DNA of 64,000 nucleotides from NCBI GenBank assembly GCA_965226695.1, contig OZ245405.1, positions 2,046,001 to 2,110,000 of the forward strand, given 5' to 3'. Below the pieces are notes generated by a model that was not told the DNA's origin, did not search any database, and was given only the letters and a program-made list of their open reading frames with translations. Positions 8,709-17,305 of this stretch are shown piece after piece. A program made the translations under genes and the position numbers. Position 1 is the first letter of the stretch. Each line of letters starts with the position of its first letter. The stretch comes from CATOSD01 sp965226695. GTDB taxonomy: Bacteria > Chloroflexota > Dehalococcoidia > Lucifugimonadales > CATOSD01.

Positions 8709-9812
8709 ATGAGAGAGTCAGACAGAAGGCGCTACAGGGAATTTCTGGACGCGGAGCTGGAAGCGGCGGCAATGTACGCCTCCATGGCGCAGGCCGAAGA
8801 CAACGCCTCAAAGGCAGAGATTTTCGAGCAACTCGTGGAGTCGGAAATGCGGCACGCTCGCCGGTGGGCGCAGAAGCTCGGCGTAGAGGACGCCAAGCCT
8901 ATGCAGCCCAAAGTCAACCTCAGGGTGCGCCTGTTCCAGCTAGCCCTGAGCGTATTGGGCGTCAAGCGTATGCTGCCATGGCTAATCCGCGTCGAGGCGA
9001 AGGAGATAGACGCCTACGACTACGAGCCGGGCGCGGAGGACATGGCGGAGGAGGAACGCAAACATGCCCGCACCCTGCGCCGGCTGGACTCCGGAGAAGA
9101 AGGCGCCGCGGGGTGGGAACTGCGTCGCTCCGGCGCAGCTGGCGGGGGTGGTCTGAGGGCCGCGGTGCTGGGCGTGAACGATGGGCTGGTCTCCAACTTC
9201 AGCCTCGTGATGGGGGTTGCGGGCGGCTCCGGCAATCCTGAAATAGTCCTGCTCGCGGGTCTTGCCGGGCTGCTTGCCGGCGCGTTCTCGATGGCGGCCG
9301 GCGAATACGTCTCCATGCGCTCCCAGCGGGACGTGTACGAACGCAGTATCAGAGTCGAGCGCGCCGAGCTCGAAGCCTGGCCCGAGGAGGAGGAGCAGGA
9401 GTTGGTGCTGATATACCGGGCGAAGGGACTGAGCCAGGAAGAGGCCGAGAGATTCGCCAAACGCATCATGGAGCGCCCGGAGGTGGCGCTGGACACGATG
9501 GCGAGGGAGGAGCTGGGCCTGGACCCGAACCAGCTTGGTTCGCCGTGGCAGGCTGCGCTCAGCTCATTTGCGGCGTTCGTAGTGGGGGCGGTCGTTCCGA
9601 TTCTCGCGTACCTGTTCGACACCGGCCTGTCGGCCTTCGTCCTGAGCGCCGCCATGAGTGCGGGAGCGCTCGTGGTCGTGGGCGGTGCACTCGGCCTGTT
9701 TTCGGCGAACAACCCGGCCTGGGGCGCGCTCAGGATGCTGGCGCTGGGGAGCGCCGCGGCCGGCGTCACATACGGCATTGGCCGGCTCATCGGTGCGACG
9801 GTCATGGGCTGA
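8709..9812 (+). CDS. Membrane-bound ferritin-like protein with VIT1/CCC1 domain (MbfA-like)
   Basis: Two-domain iron protein of 367 residues. Residues 1 to about 140 form a rubrerythrin/ferritin-like helical bundle with di-iron type Glu and ExxH motifs (EFLDAELEAAAMYASMA, VESEMRHARRW, EAKEIDAYDYE, EERKHARTL). From about residue 148 a VIT1/CCC1 metal transporter domain begins (LRAAVLGVNDGLVSNFSLVMG) with about five membrane segments and the cytosolic loop MRSQRDVYE. Related MbfA proteins export iron and protect against peroxide. Substrate assignment (Fe or Mn) rests on family knowledge. Confidence 0.9.
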   Translation: MRESDRRRYREFLDAELEAAAMYASMAQAEDNASKAEIFEQLVESEMRHARRWAQKLGVEDAKPMQPKVNLRVRLFQLALSVLGVKRMLPWLIRVEAKEIDAYDYEPGAEDMAEEERKHARTLRRLDSGEEGAAGWELRRSGAAGGGGLRAAVLGVNDGLVSNFSLVMGVAGGSGNPEIVLLAGLAGLLAGAFSMAAGEYVSMRSQRDVYERSIRVERAELEAWPEEEEQELVLIYRAKGLSQEEAERFAKRIMERPEVALDTMAREELGLDPNQLGSPWQAALSSFAAFVVGAVVPILAYLFDTGLSAFVLSAAMSAGALVVVGGALGLFSANNPAWGALRMLALGSAAAGVTYGIGRLIGATVMG

Positions 9813-9892
9813 CGGACTTGGCTAGTCGGCAAAATCGCCCAGGGCGAATCAGACGTCTTGGCTCGGCGGCGCGACGTTTCCTGCTTGGTCCA

Positions 9893-11017
9893 ATGGGTCG
9901 AGGCTCGACCCTCAACATCGCCAGCATATCGGGCATTCCAGTCGGGCTCCACTACTCGTGGTTCCTGCTGCTCGTTCTGGTTACTTGGAGCCTGGCGACC
10001 CAGTTCTACCCTTCGCTCTACTGGGGCTGGAGCGGCCCGCAGTACTGGGCCACCGCCCTCGTCGCCGCGTTGCTGCTGTTCGCGTCCGTGCTGGCCCACG
10101 AGTTTGCCCACTCCATCGTCGCCAGACGGCGTGGCATAGAGGTGCAGGGCATCACGCTTTTCCTGCTGGGAGGCATCAGCCAATTGAAGGAGGAGCCGCG
10201 CACCGCCTGGGAGGAGCTCTCGATAGCGTCGGTCGGCCCCGCGACGAGCTTGGTGCTCGCCGGTCTGTTCTGGCTGGCGCTGCAACCGCTCAGCAACACG
10301 TACCCGCCGCTACAGGGGATCCTGGTATACCTCTCGGTGGTGAATCTTGTGCTGGGCCTTTTCAACCTGATACCGGCCTACCCCATGGACGGGGGCAGGA
10401 TCTTTCGCTCGATAGTGTGGGCAGTCAGCGGCAACTTCCGCCTCGCGGCGACCATTGCCGGGTGGGGAGGGCAGCTGTTCGGCTTGGCATTCGTGGCTTG
10501 GGGCCTGTTCCGGGTGTTGCAGGGCAATCCGGGCGGGCTGCTGCTCGTGCTCGTTGGCCTGTTCCTGTTCGCGGCCGCGGCAGCCTCCTCCCGCAGGCCG
10601 GAGGCCGCTAAAACCGAGGACGCGCCGCTCGTGTCCTCCGCCATGTGGGCGAAGCCGCTGGTCGCTCCGCCGGACATGCCGTTGCGCGACGCCGTTCATC
10701 GCCGGCTGCTTCCCTCGGGCCGGCGGGCGCTGTTCGTGTGTGAGGGCGACAGGCTGGTCGGAGTGCTCACCGGAGAGGACGCCGCCTCTGTGCCGACTGC
10801 GCTCTGGCGGGCGGTCCCGGTGCGCAATGCCATGAGGCCGCTGCCGCTGCCATACGTGCGCCCCGACGACGACTTGTGGGACGCCATGGCGTTGCTGGCG
10901 ACGCTGCCGGACGGCGAGCTTCCGGTCGTCGACGGCGAGCGGCTTGTCGGCAGCGTCTCAGCGTCCGACGCCTTGCCGCACGTGCGCGGCGCCGGTCCCG
11001 CCGCCGGCGCGCGCTAG
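9893..11017 (+). CDS. Site-2 protease family zinc metalloprotease with CBS domains
   Basis: Intramembrane M50B metalloprotease. HEFAH (69-73) is the zinc-binding/catalytic motif and NLIPAYPMDGGR (about 158-169) provides the third ligand. Five or six membrane segments are visible. A C-terminal cytosolic region (about residues 245-370) carries two weak CBS-like units (ALFVCEGDRLVGVLTGED and LPVVDGERLVGSVSASDAL), which in this family may sense nucleotides. ATG at 9893 gives MGRGSTLNIASISGIPVGLHYSW, the family N-terminus. Targets cannot be inferred from neighbours. Confidence 0.9.
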   Translation: MGRGSTLNIASISGIPVGLHYSWFLLLVLVTWSLATQFYPSLYWGWSGPQYWATALVAALLLFASVLAHEFAHSIVARRRGIEVQGITLFLLGGISQLKEEPRTAWEELSIASVGPATSLVLAGLFWLALQPLSNTYPPLQGILVYLSVVNLVLGLFNLIPAYPMDGGRIFRSIVWAVSGNFRLAATIAGWGGQLFGLAFVAWGLFRVLQGNPGGLLLVLVGLFLFAAAAASSRRPEAAKTEDAPLVSSAMWAKPLVAPPDMPLRDAVHRRLLPSGRRALFVCEGDRLVGVLTGEDAASVPTALWRAVPVRNAMRPLPLPYVRPDDDLWDAMALLATLPDGELPVVDGERLVGSVSASDALPHVRGAGPAAGAR

Positions 11018-11028
11018 CCGACCGGCGG

Positions 11029-11895
11029 ATGGTAATCGAGAGCCTCGCATTTGGGCTGCTGGCCGCCATAGGTTGGGGAGCGTCCGATTTTGCGGCCGCG
11101 CTGGTTACGAAGCGGATCGGCGGCCTTAGAACCGTATTCTGGGTGCACGCCGGCTCGGTCGCGCTCTCGTCCGCCTACCTGCTCGTCGCCAACGACCTCG
11201 GGGAAGTCGGGGCGGGCCAGTGGGCCGAGATGGCGGCGATCTCCGCCTTAGCGTTCGGCACCTACATATTCTTCTATCGAGCGCTCCAGATAGGCCCGAT
11301 AGCCATCGTCACGCCGATCATCGGCGCGAACGCGGTTGTGGTTATACTGCTGGCGGTCGCGCTGTCGGGGGAGCGTCTCAACGCCATTCAGCTCGCCGCG
11401 ATGCCGGCGGTGATAGGCGGCGTGGCGCTGGTGTCGGTCGACCTGCGCAACCTGAAGTCCAGGCGGGGACTTGTCGGGCAGGGCGTCCTGTTCGCCATCG
11501 TGGCTATGTTCTGCCTGGGAAGCTGGCAGTACGTGATAAGCCTTGCCTCGCGGGAGCTGGGCTGGTTCCTGCCCGTCTTCCTGACGAGGATGCTGACGCT
11601 GGCCATGGTGACGCCGGCGCTGGCTGTGACGCGAACCGCGCCCTGGCGGATGCTCACCCCAATGCTGCTCGCGGGCGCGGTGTTCGTCGCGCTGCTCGAG
11701 ACGATGGGCCTGTTCGCGTTTGCCCGGGGCGCAGAAGTGGGTGTCATTTCCATCGTCGCCGCGGCGGCGACGATCTACCCGGTGCTGCCCATACTGGGCG
11801 GGCTGGTGTTCTTCCGCGAGAGGATCGCCCCCAACCAGTGGGTGGGCCTGGCGGCGGCCATGGCCGGGTTGATGTTGCTGGCTGCGAGCGCCTAG
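11029..11895 (+). CDS. EamA/DMT-family transporter
   Basis: About ten hydrophobic helices in two homologous halves of five, as in the drug/metabolite transporter family (YdcZ/RhaT/EamA fold). The N-terminus MVIESLAFGLLAAIGWGASDF and the second-half motif EVGVISIVAAAATIYPVLPILGGLVFFRERI are typical. Substrate unknown. The ATG at 11029 lies 11 bases after the protease stop, so the two are likely co-transcribed. 288 residues. Confidence 0.85.
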   Translation: MVIESLAFGLLAAIGWGASDFAAALVTKRIGGLRTVFWVHAGSVALSSAYLLVANDLGEVGAGQWAEMAAISALAFGTYIFFYRALQIGPIAIVTPIIGANAVVVILLAVALSGERLNAIQLAAMPAVIGGVALVSVDLRNLKSRRGLVGQGVLFAIVAMFCLGSWQYVISLASRELGWFLPVFLTRMLTLAMVTPALAVTRTAPWRMLTPMLLAGAVFVALLETMGLFAFARGAEVGVISIVAAAATIYPVLPILGGLVFFRERIAPNQWVGLAAAMAGLMLLAASA

Positions 11896-11938
11896 AATTC
11901 AACAGCGGGTCGGTCTAGGCGAGCTTCGGATCGGTCGC

Positions 11939-11967
11939 TTGCACTAAGCTTGGACTTGGTTTATTCT
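11939..11967 (+). promoter_or_regulatory. Promoter of the P1 peptidase gene
   Basis: TTGCAC (11939-11944) and TATTCT (11962-11967) are separated by 17 bp, 32 bases before the start codon. Confidence 0.55.
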
Positions 11968-11999
11968 CGGTCGACCTATTCGTGGAGCGGAGCGAATGT

Positions 12000-13061
12000 A
12001 TGGCTTTCTTGAAATCTAGGGCTCGACCCCGCGCGACCGAACTGGGGTTGCAGCTTGGACTCCTCCCCCGTGGGGAGCACAACTCGATAACTGACGTCGA
12101 GGGTGTGGCCGTGGGCCACACGACTTTGATAGAAGGGAGTGGCCCTATTATGCGGATCGGCAGTGGGCCGGTGCGTACGGGCGTTACGGTAATCATGCCC
12201 CACCAGCGCAACCTGTTCAGGCACAAGGTTACCGCGGCCGTGCACGTGCTGAACGGGTTCGGCAAGGCGGTCGGCTTTCTGCAAGTCCAGGAGCTGGGCG
12301 TAATCGAGACTCCCATCGCCCTGACCGGGACTCTGAGCACCTGGCGCGTTGCCGACGCGCTGGTGGACTTCCTGGCAGGCTCCAACCCGGGCATCTACTC
12401 TTTCAACCCCATTGTAGGGGAGTGCAACGATGGCTTCCTCAACGACATTATCGGCAGGCACGTCGAGGCGAAGCACGTTTTCGACGCGATTAAAGGCGCG
12501 ACGACGCCGAACGTGGAAGAGGGCAACATCGGTGCAGGCGCGGGCATGACAGGGTTCGGGTGGAAAGCGGGAATTGGCACGGCTTCCCGCATTTGCCACG
12601 GACTTGACGCTACCTACACGGTAGGGGCGCTGACGCTGACCAACACAGGTGACCCCCGCGAGCTTCGCATCGGCGGTGTGGAGGTGGGCCGCCATATCCT
12701 GCCGCCCGGCATGGGCGACGACTCCGGCGGGTCTACCATGATGGTGCTCGGCACCGACGCCCCAGTGACGGCGCGCCAGCTCGGTCGCATAGCAAGGCGT
12801 GCCGGCCTGGGCCTCGCGCGGGTAGGGGGCATTGCGAGCCACGGCAGCGGCGACTTCGTGATAGCGTTTTCGAGCTCGTTCGAGCGGCCCGACATCGACG
12901 ACGCGGCCCTGACGCCGCTGTTCCGGGCCGCCGTCGAGGCGACCGAAGAGGCGATCGTGAACTCGATTCTGAGATCCGAAACCATGGTCGGCCGGGATGG
13001 CAACACCCGCCACGAGATGCCGATCGACAGGCTCAGCGAGCTGCTGGCCGCCAAGGGCTAG
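12000..13061 (+). CDS. P1 (DmpA) family aminopeptidase/amidohydrolase
   Basis: Self-cleaving Ntn-type hydrolase of the DmpA / L-aminopeptidase D-esterase family, 353 residues. The N-terminal part has NSITDVEGVAVGHTTL. The autocleavage Gly-Ser pair with its nucleophilic Ser lies in DDSGGSTMMVLGTDAP around residues 240-255, so the mature enzyme would be an alpha/beta heterodimer. ATG at 12000 has GGAG 7 bases upstream; an in-frame GTG at 11982 is possible but less well placed. Stop overlaps the convergent acyl-CoA dehydrogenase by 4 bases. Confidence 0.9.
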   Translation: MAFLKSRARPRATELGLQLGLLPRGEHNSITDVEGVAVGHTTLIEGSGPIMRIGSGPVRTGVTVIMPHQRNLFRHKVTAAVHVLNGFGKAVGFLQVQELGVIETPIALTGTLSTWRVADALVDFLAGSNPGIYSFNPIVGECNDGFLNDIIGRHVEAKHVFDAIKGATTPNVEEGNIGAGAGMTGFGWKAGIGTASRICHGLDATYTVGALTLTNTGDPRELRIGGVEVGRHILPPGMGDDSGGSTMMVLGTDAPVTARQLGRIARRAGLGLARVGGIASHGSGDFVIAFSSSFERPDIDDAALTPLFRAAVEATEEAIVNSILRSETMVGRDGNTRHEMPIDRLSELLAAKG

Positions 13062-14188
13062 ATATCGAGCGTGTCCACCATCAGCCTGCGGTGGTGGAGC
13101 GGATCTCCGAGCATGTGATATAGCGTGCGCGACATCCGCGTGTGTAGCGTGAGTCCGTACTCCCTCATCACGCCCAGGCCCGCGTGCACCTCATGGGCGC
13201 CGTTGCACGCCTGCATGTACGCCTCGCTCGAGACAGCCTTCGCCATGTGAACGCTCGTGTCGGCCGGCCTTCCGGTATCGAGCTTCCACAGCGCCTCGAA
13301 TGTGGTCCAGCGCGCGGCGTCGAGATGGTTCACGATGCTGATGATGTGGTCCTGCACACGCTGAAACCGGCCTATGGGCGTGCCGAACTGGCGTCGCGTG
13401 CGGCTGTACTCCACCGACATGTCGAACACCGCCTGCGAGCCGCCCACCTTGTAGGCGCACAGCACCGGCGCGGCGCGGCGGAGGGCCCGTTGGAGTGGCG
13501 CCCAGCCGCCGCCGGCCTCCCCGAGGACCGTGGACTCGTTCACGCGCACGCCCTCGAAGTTGACCTCGCCTACCCAGCCCATGAAGCCCGACAACTTGCG
13601 GGAGGTCATGCCCTCCGCGCTGGAGTCCACGACGAGGAGGGATACGCCGTCCGCGGGATTGTCGGAGTCTCCCGTGCGAACAGGGCAAATCAGCCTGGAC
13701 GCCGCGAGCGCGTCGTGAACGAACAGCTTGGTGCCGCTCAGTGTGTAACCGCCGTCGGTGCGCTCGGCGCGAAGCTGAATCGACGCGGGGCCCCATCCGT
13801 AGCTGGGTTCGGTGAAGGCGAGCGCAAAAATCTCCTGGCCGCTTGCGATTCCAGGCAGGTAGCGCTGTTTCTGCTCGTCGCTGCCGCTCTCCTCGACTAT
13901 GAGCGCGCCCAGCACTCCCGACGAGAAGAACGGACCGGAGAGCGGCCCGCTGCCAAGTTGTTCGTAGACGACCGCCGCGTCCGTCAGCGAGCCGCCCGCG
14001 CCGCCGTACTCCGCCGGCACCAGCATCCCCAGCCATCCGATTTCCGAGGCCTTTTGCCAGATGTCGTCGCTGTAGCCCGTGTCCGACTCGTCCAGGTCCA
14101 GCAGTGTCTCCTTGGGGCACTCGCGGTCCATGAAGTCCCGCGCGGTGTTCTTTAGCTGCTGCTGGTACTCGCTCAGCGATAGGTCCAT
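13058..14188 (-). CDS. Acyl-CoA dehydrogenase-like protein, subunit lacking the usual catalytic Glu
   Basis: Acyl-CoA dehydrogenase fold, 376 residues: helical N-terminus, FALAFTEPSYGWGPASIQLRA-type middle beta domain, and C-terminal helices with EYSRTRRQFGTPIGRFQRVQDH (FAD/dimer contact). At the position of the C-terminal catalytic glutamate (YEGT in many family members) this protein reads YHMLGD. It therefore seems to lack that base and may work as one half of a heteromer with the adjacent paralogue. The pair resembles the alpha2beta2 FadE28/FadE29-type dehydrogenases; that comparison is inference. Confidence 0.88.
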   Translation of the reverse strand: MDLSLSEYQQQLKNTARDFMDRECPKETLLDLDESDTGYSDDIWQKASEIGWLGMLVPAEYGGAGGSLTDAAVVYEQLGSGPLSGPFFSSGVLGALIVEESGSDEQKQRYLPGIASGQEIFALAFTEPSYGWGPASIQLRAERTDGGYTLSGTKLFVHDALAASRLICPVRTGDSDNPADGVSLLVVDSSAEGMTSRKLSGFMGWVGEVNFEGVRVNESTVLGEAGGGWAPLQRALRRAAPVLCAYKVGGSQAVFDMSVEYSRTRRQFGTPIGRFQRVQDHIISIVNHLDAARWTTFEALWKLDTGRPADTSVHMAKAVSSEAYMQACNGAHEVHAGLGVMREYGLTLHTRMSRTLYHMLGDPLHHRRLMVDTLDI

Positions 14189-14236
14189 GACGCGCCCTCT
14201 CCTGGTCTAGCCGATTCGCGTTGTCGCCGGGCCGCG

Positions 14237-15469
14237 CTACGCTAGCGCTCCTTGCCTCTCCTTGACCTCGCGCCCGATGCCGATTCGCCTGGCCATGATC
14301 ACCTTCTGGATGTCGGTAGTGCCGCCAGGGTGAAGGGCCACTATGCTGGAGCGCTGGTACACCTCCATGTGCTCGTCGGACAGGTCCCACTTGGGGTCGT
14401 TGGTGAGCGCGTAGGGGCCAATCAGGTCCAGTATGCGCTGCGCCATCTTCAGCCCGGTATTCTTGCGATAGAAGGAGGACTGCGGACCTTCGTAGGACAA
14501 TGGCACGCCCGAGTTGCGCATCCAGTAGTTGCGGAGCCCGAAGAGCCTGGAAATCTCGGCCTCGATGTAAAAGTCCCCCAGCGCGTCACGGGCGTCTTGG
14601 TTTTCCAGCAGCGGCTTGCCGTCCCGCTTGAGTGTGCCCATGTACTCGAACAGCCGGTCCACCATTCGATTGCGCCGGATGGTGCCTCCGGACCCGTGCT
14701 CCAGCTCGAGGTGCGTGGTGGCGACGCGCCAACCGTTGTTCTCACCGCCTATGAGATTAAACGCCGGAACCCTCACGTTGTCGAAGAAGATGGTGTTCTT
14801 AACGCCGGTGCCGGCGCCGCCCTCGCCGCCGGCGATGAGCAGGTCCATTGGCGTGACGGTGATGCCGGGGCTGTCGGCGGGAATGATGAACCAGCTCAGG
14901 TTCTGGTGCCGCTCTCCCTCCGGGTCGGTGCAGGTAATCATCCAGAACTGTTCCGCCCCGTTGGAGCTGCCCACGTAAATCTTCTGGCCGTTGATCACGT
15001 ACTCGTCGCCGTCGCGGACGGCGCTGATCTTGACGCCGGCCAGGTCGGAGCCGGCCCCGGGCTCGGTCAGCAGCTGCCAGGTGCGCACCTCGCCCTTGAA
15101 GATGGGGGGCAGGAAGTGGTCCTTCTGTTCGTCGCTGCCCCACACCAGTATGCTCGCACCTCCCAGGCGTCCACCGCTGTCGTAGTAGGGAGGCACGGAC
15201 AGGTCGTGCCTGTCCAGCTCCTCTTCTATCACAATCGCGTGGTCGATGGAGAGGCCGCCTCCGCCGTATTGTGTCGGCGCGGTGGCCCAGAGCCAGCCTT
15301 TATCGCCGAGCTTCCTGCCGAGACCCCTGTACTTCAGATAGTCCTCATACGACGTCTTGGCGGAGTCGGCGGGATTGGCGAGGTCCTCAGGAACGTGCTC
15401 CTCAAGCCACTCTCGCACTTCGGTCCTGAACTGCTGCTGCTCTTCGGAATACCTGGGTTCGAAGTCCAC
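14237..15469 (-). CDS. Acyl-CoA dehydrogenase
   Basis: Second acyl-CoA dehydrogenase, 410 residues. The FAD/substrate segment TWQLLTEPGAGSDLAGVKISA, the beta-domain YVINGQKIYVGSSNGAEQFW and the C-terminal LHPGGTTDIQKVIMARRIG are clear. A GTG start at 15469 is chosen because GAGGAGG precedes it; frame continues upstream without homology. It lies 48 bases upstream of the other dehydrogenase on the same strand. Oxidises acyl-CoA to enoyl-CoA, passing electrons to ETF; chain length or ring substrate unknown. Confidence 0.92.
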   Translation of the reverse strand: MDFEPRYSEEQQQFRTEVREWLEEHVPEDLANPADSAKTSYEDYLKYRGLGRKLGDKGWLWATAPTQYGGGGLSIDHAIVIEEELDRHDLSVPPYYDSGGRLGGASILVWGSDEQKDHFLPPIFKGEVRTWQLLTEPGAGSDLAGVKISAVRDGDEYVINGQKIYVGSSNGAEQFWMITCTDPEGERHQNLSWFIIPADSPGITVTPMDLLIAGGEGGAGTGVKNTIFFDNVRVPAFNLIGGENNGWRVATTHLELEHGSGGTIRRNRMVDRLFEYMGTLKRDGKPLLENQDARDALGDFYIEAEISRLFGLRNYWMRNSGVPLSYEGPQSSFYRKNTGLKMAQRILDLIGPYALTNDPKWDLSDEHMEVYQRSSIVALHPGGTTDIQKVIMARRIGIGREVKERQGALA

Positions 15470-15529
15470 GCGTGACCTCCTCGGCGCTGGTTGGCCTACT
15501 ACGGATTCGGGGCACCATGGCCGAGGCCA

Positions 15530-15558
15530 ATTGTATTTCAGGCCGCACGACTTCGCAA
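15530..15558 (-). promoter_or_regulatory. Promoter of the acyl-CoA dehydrogenase pair
   Basis: Minus strand TTGCGA (15553-15558), 17 bp, TACAAT (15530-15535), about 60 bases before the GTG start. Confidence 0.55.
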
Positions 15559-15668
15559 GGACAGTCTGCGGCAGGCCTCTGCGGCTGTGCGCCACGCCGG
15601 ACCGGGGTCGACCGCGGGGCCGCAACCGCGCTAGAATGGCGACATTCGAACAATGCGGGAGGTGACGA

Positions 15669-16436
15669 GTGTCGAAAGCGGACATCAACGGAATCGAGAT
15701 GCACTACCAGGAATTCGGAGAAGGGGACGCCATCGTGTTCGCCCACGGCGCCGGCGGCAACCTGCTGAGCTGGTGGCAGCAGATACCCTACTTCTCGAGG
15801 AGCTACCGCTGCATCACTATCGACCATCGAGGCTTCGGGCGCTCATTGGACAGCGCCGACGCGCCCGGCAGGTCGATGTTCGTCGAGGACCTGCGAGCGC
15901 TGCTCGACCACCTGGGAATCGACAGCGCGCACCTTGTGGCGCAGTCCATGGGTGGATGGACTTGCCTGGGGCTGACGGTGGAGCACCCGGAGCGGGTGAA
16001 GAGCCTCGTAATGGCGGACACGCCTGGCGGCATCGCGGAGCCGGAGCTGCAGCAGACCTTTGCCAGCTTCCGCGAGGCGCAGGCGGCGACACAGGAGATT
16101 GGCGTGAGGGCGCTTGCGAGAGGATTCCAGGCGCGCAACCCGAACCTGGCGAACCTGTACCTCCAGATTTCGAGGACAAATCCGCCGCGCGTGCCCTTCG
16201 GGACGGAGGGCCTTTCGGGCGGGCCGCTGGCCTCGGACCTGGCGAAGGTTACGACGCCAACGCTGTTTATCGTCGGCGACGAGGACGACGTCACGCCGCC
16301 ACACGTGATCGAAATGGCCGCCGGTTACGTGCCCAGCGCAAGCCTGCTGCGGGTGCCCGACGCGGGCCACTCGGTCTACTTCGAGAGGCCGGACGTGTTC
16401 AACTTCGAGGTCGAGCGTTTTCTGAACGGGCTTTAA
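15669..16436 (+). CDS. Alpha/beta hydrolase
   Basis: 255-residue alpha/beta hydrolase fold protein. Oxyanion-hole segment VFAHGAGGNLLSW; nucleophile elbow VAQSMGGW with Ser near residue 93 (A-x-S-x-G rather than G-x-S-x-G); acid in GDEDDVTPP; catalytic His in DAGHSVYFERP. Similar proteins are esterases, lactonases or C-C bond hydrolases. GTG start at 15669 preceded by GGGAGGTGAC. Divergent from the acyl-CoA dehydrogenases, so it may hydrolyse a thioester, lactone or ring-cleavage product in the same pathway. Confidence 0.88.
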   Translation: MSKADINGIEMHYQEFGEGDAIVFAHGAGGNLLSWWQQIPYFSRSYRCITIDHRGFGRSLDSADAPGRSMFVEDLRALLDHLGIDSAHLVAQSMGGWTCLGLTVEHPERVKSLVMADTPGGIAEPELQQTFASFREAQAATQEIGVRALARGFQARNPNLANLYLQISRTNPPRVPFGTEGLSGGPLASDLAKVTTPTLFIVGDEDDVTPPHVIEMAAGYVPSASLLRVPDAGHSVYFERPDVFNFEVERFLNGL

Positions 16437-16499
16437 GGGCGCGGCCGCAAACACTGGGCAGGATGGGCGGCCGCCCCGCACTTCGCAGCGTAAGGCCGC

Positions 16500-17279
16500 C
16501 TACCTGCCGGTGAAGCTGGGCTGGCGCTTCTCGGCGAACGCCCGGGGGCCTTCCTTCGAATCGTTGGTTGTCCTGAGCAGCCTGCCGAGCGTCGCGTACA
16601 GTCGCATCCCTTCGCGCAGCCCCTGGTTGACTCTGAGGGACGCCAGCTCCTTGGTCACCCTTATGGCGAGCGGAGCGTTCCGGCAAATCTTCTCGCACAG
16701 CTCCTCAGCGGCCTCCAGGTGCCTCCCGTCTTCGACCACGCGGGAGACGAGCCCGATTCGCCTGGCCTCCTGGGCGTCGACGAACTCGCCCGTCAGCAAC
16801 AGCTCCATCATGCTGGACATGTGGGCGTTGAAGGGCATGACCTGTGCGCCGAAGCCGTGCAGCAGGTTCCACTTCACTTCCGGGCAGCCAAACTGGGACC
16901 GCTCGGTTGCTATGCGGATGTCGCAGGCGAGCGCGAGCTCCAGGCCCCCCGCGAGGCAGTATCCGTCGATGGCGGCCACCACGGGCTTGCTGACTCCCTT
17001 GACCGACGGCCCCAGCGAGCCGTCCTCGCGCGCCGCCGGAACCACCGGCTCGCCCCGGTCGTCGCCGGTCTCCATCGTCTTCAGGTCGGCTCCCGCCGAG
17101 AACGCGCGGCCGCCAGCGCCGGACAGCACCGCGGCGAACACGTCCGGGTCCGATTCCACTTCCCGCCAGGCGTCGGCGAGGCCCGTCTGCACTTCGCGGT
17201 TGAGGGCGTTCATGGCCTCAGGCCGGTTAATGGTCACGTAGGCGACCCTGCCTCTCTTTTCGTACTCTATCACAGCCAT
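16500..17279 (-). CDS. Enoyl-CoA hydratase/isomerase
   Basis: Crotonase family, 259 residues. The oxyanion-hole segment GRAFSAGADLK is followed by GYCLAGGLELALACDI, containing the first catalytic Glu, and FGCPEVKWNL, containing the second. With both glutamates present, hydration of trans-2-enoyl-CoA is plausible. Last gene of a minus-strand catabolic set: enoyl-CoA hydratase, CoA-transferase, CoA-transferase, this gene. Starts 26 bases after the second transferase. Confidence 0.92.
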   Translation of the reverse strand: MAVIEYEKRGRVAYVTINRPEAMNALNREVQTGLADAWREVESDPDVFAAVLSGAGGRAFSAGADLKTMETGDDRGEPVVPAAREDGSLGPSVKGVSKPVVAAIDGYCLAGGLELALACDIRIATERSQFGCPEVKWNLLHGFGAQVMPFNAHMSSMMELLLTGEFVDAQEARRIGLVSRVVEDGRHLEAAEELCEKICRNAPLAIRVTKELASLRVNQGLREGMRLYATLGRLLRTTNDSKEGPRAFAEKRQPSFTGR

Positions 17280-17305
17280 ATTGGCCTCCTATCAGCTTTG
17301 TTTCG

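Noticed and set aside
14252..15475. Long plus-strand frame opposite an acyl-CoA dehydrogenase
   Set aside because: Antisense shadow without domain similarity; the minus-strand gene is clear.
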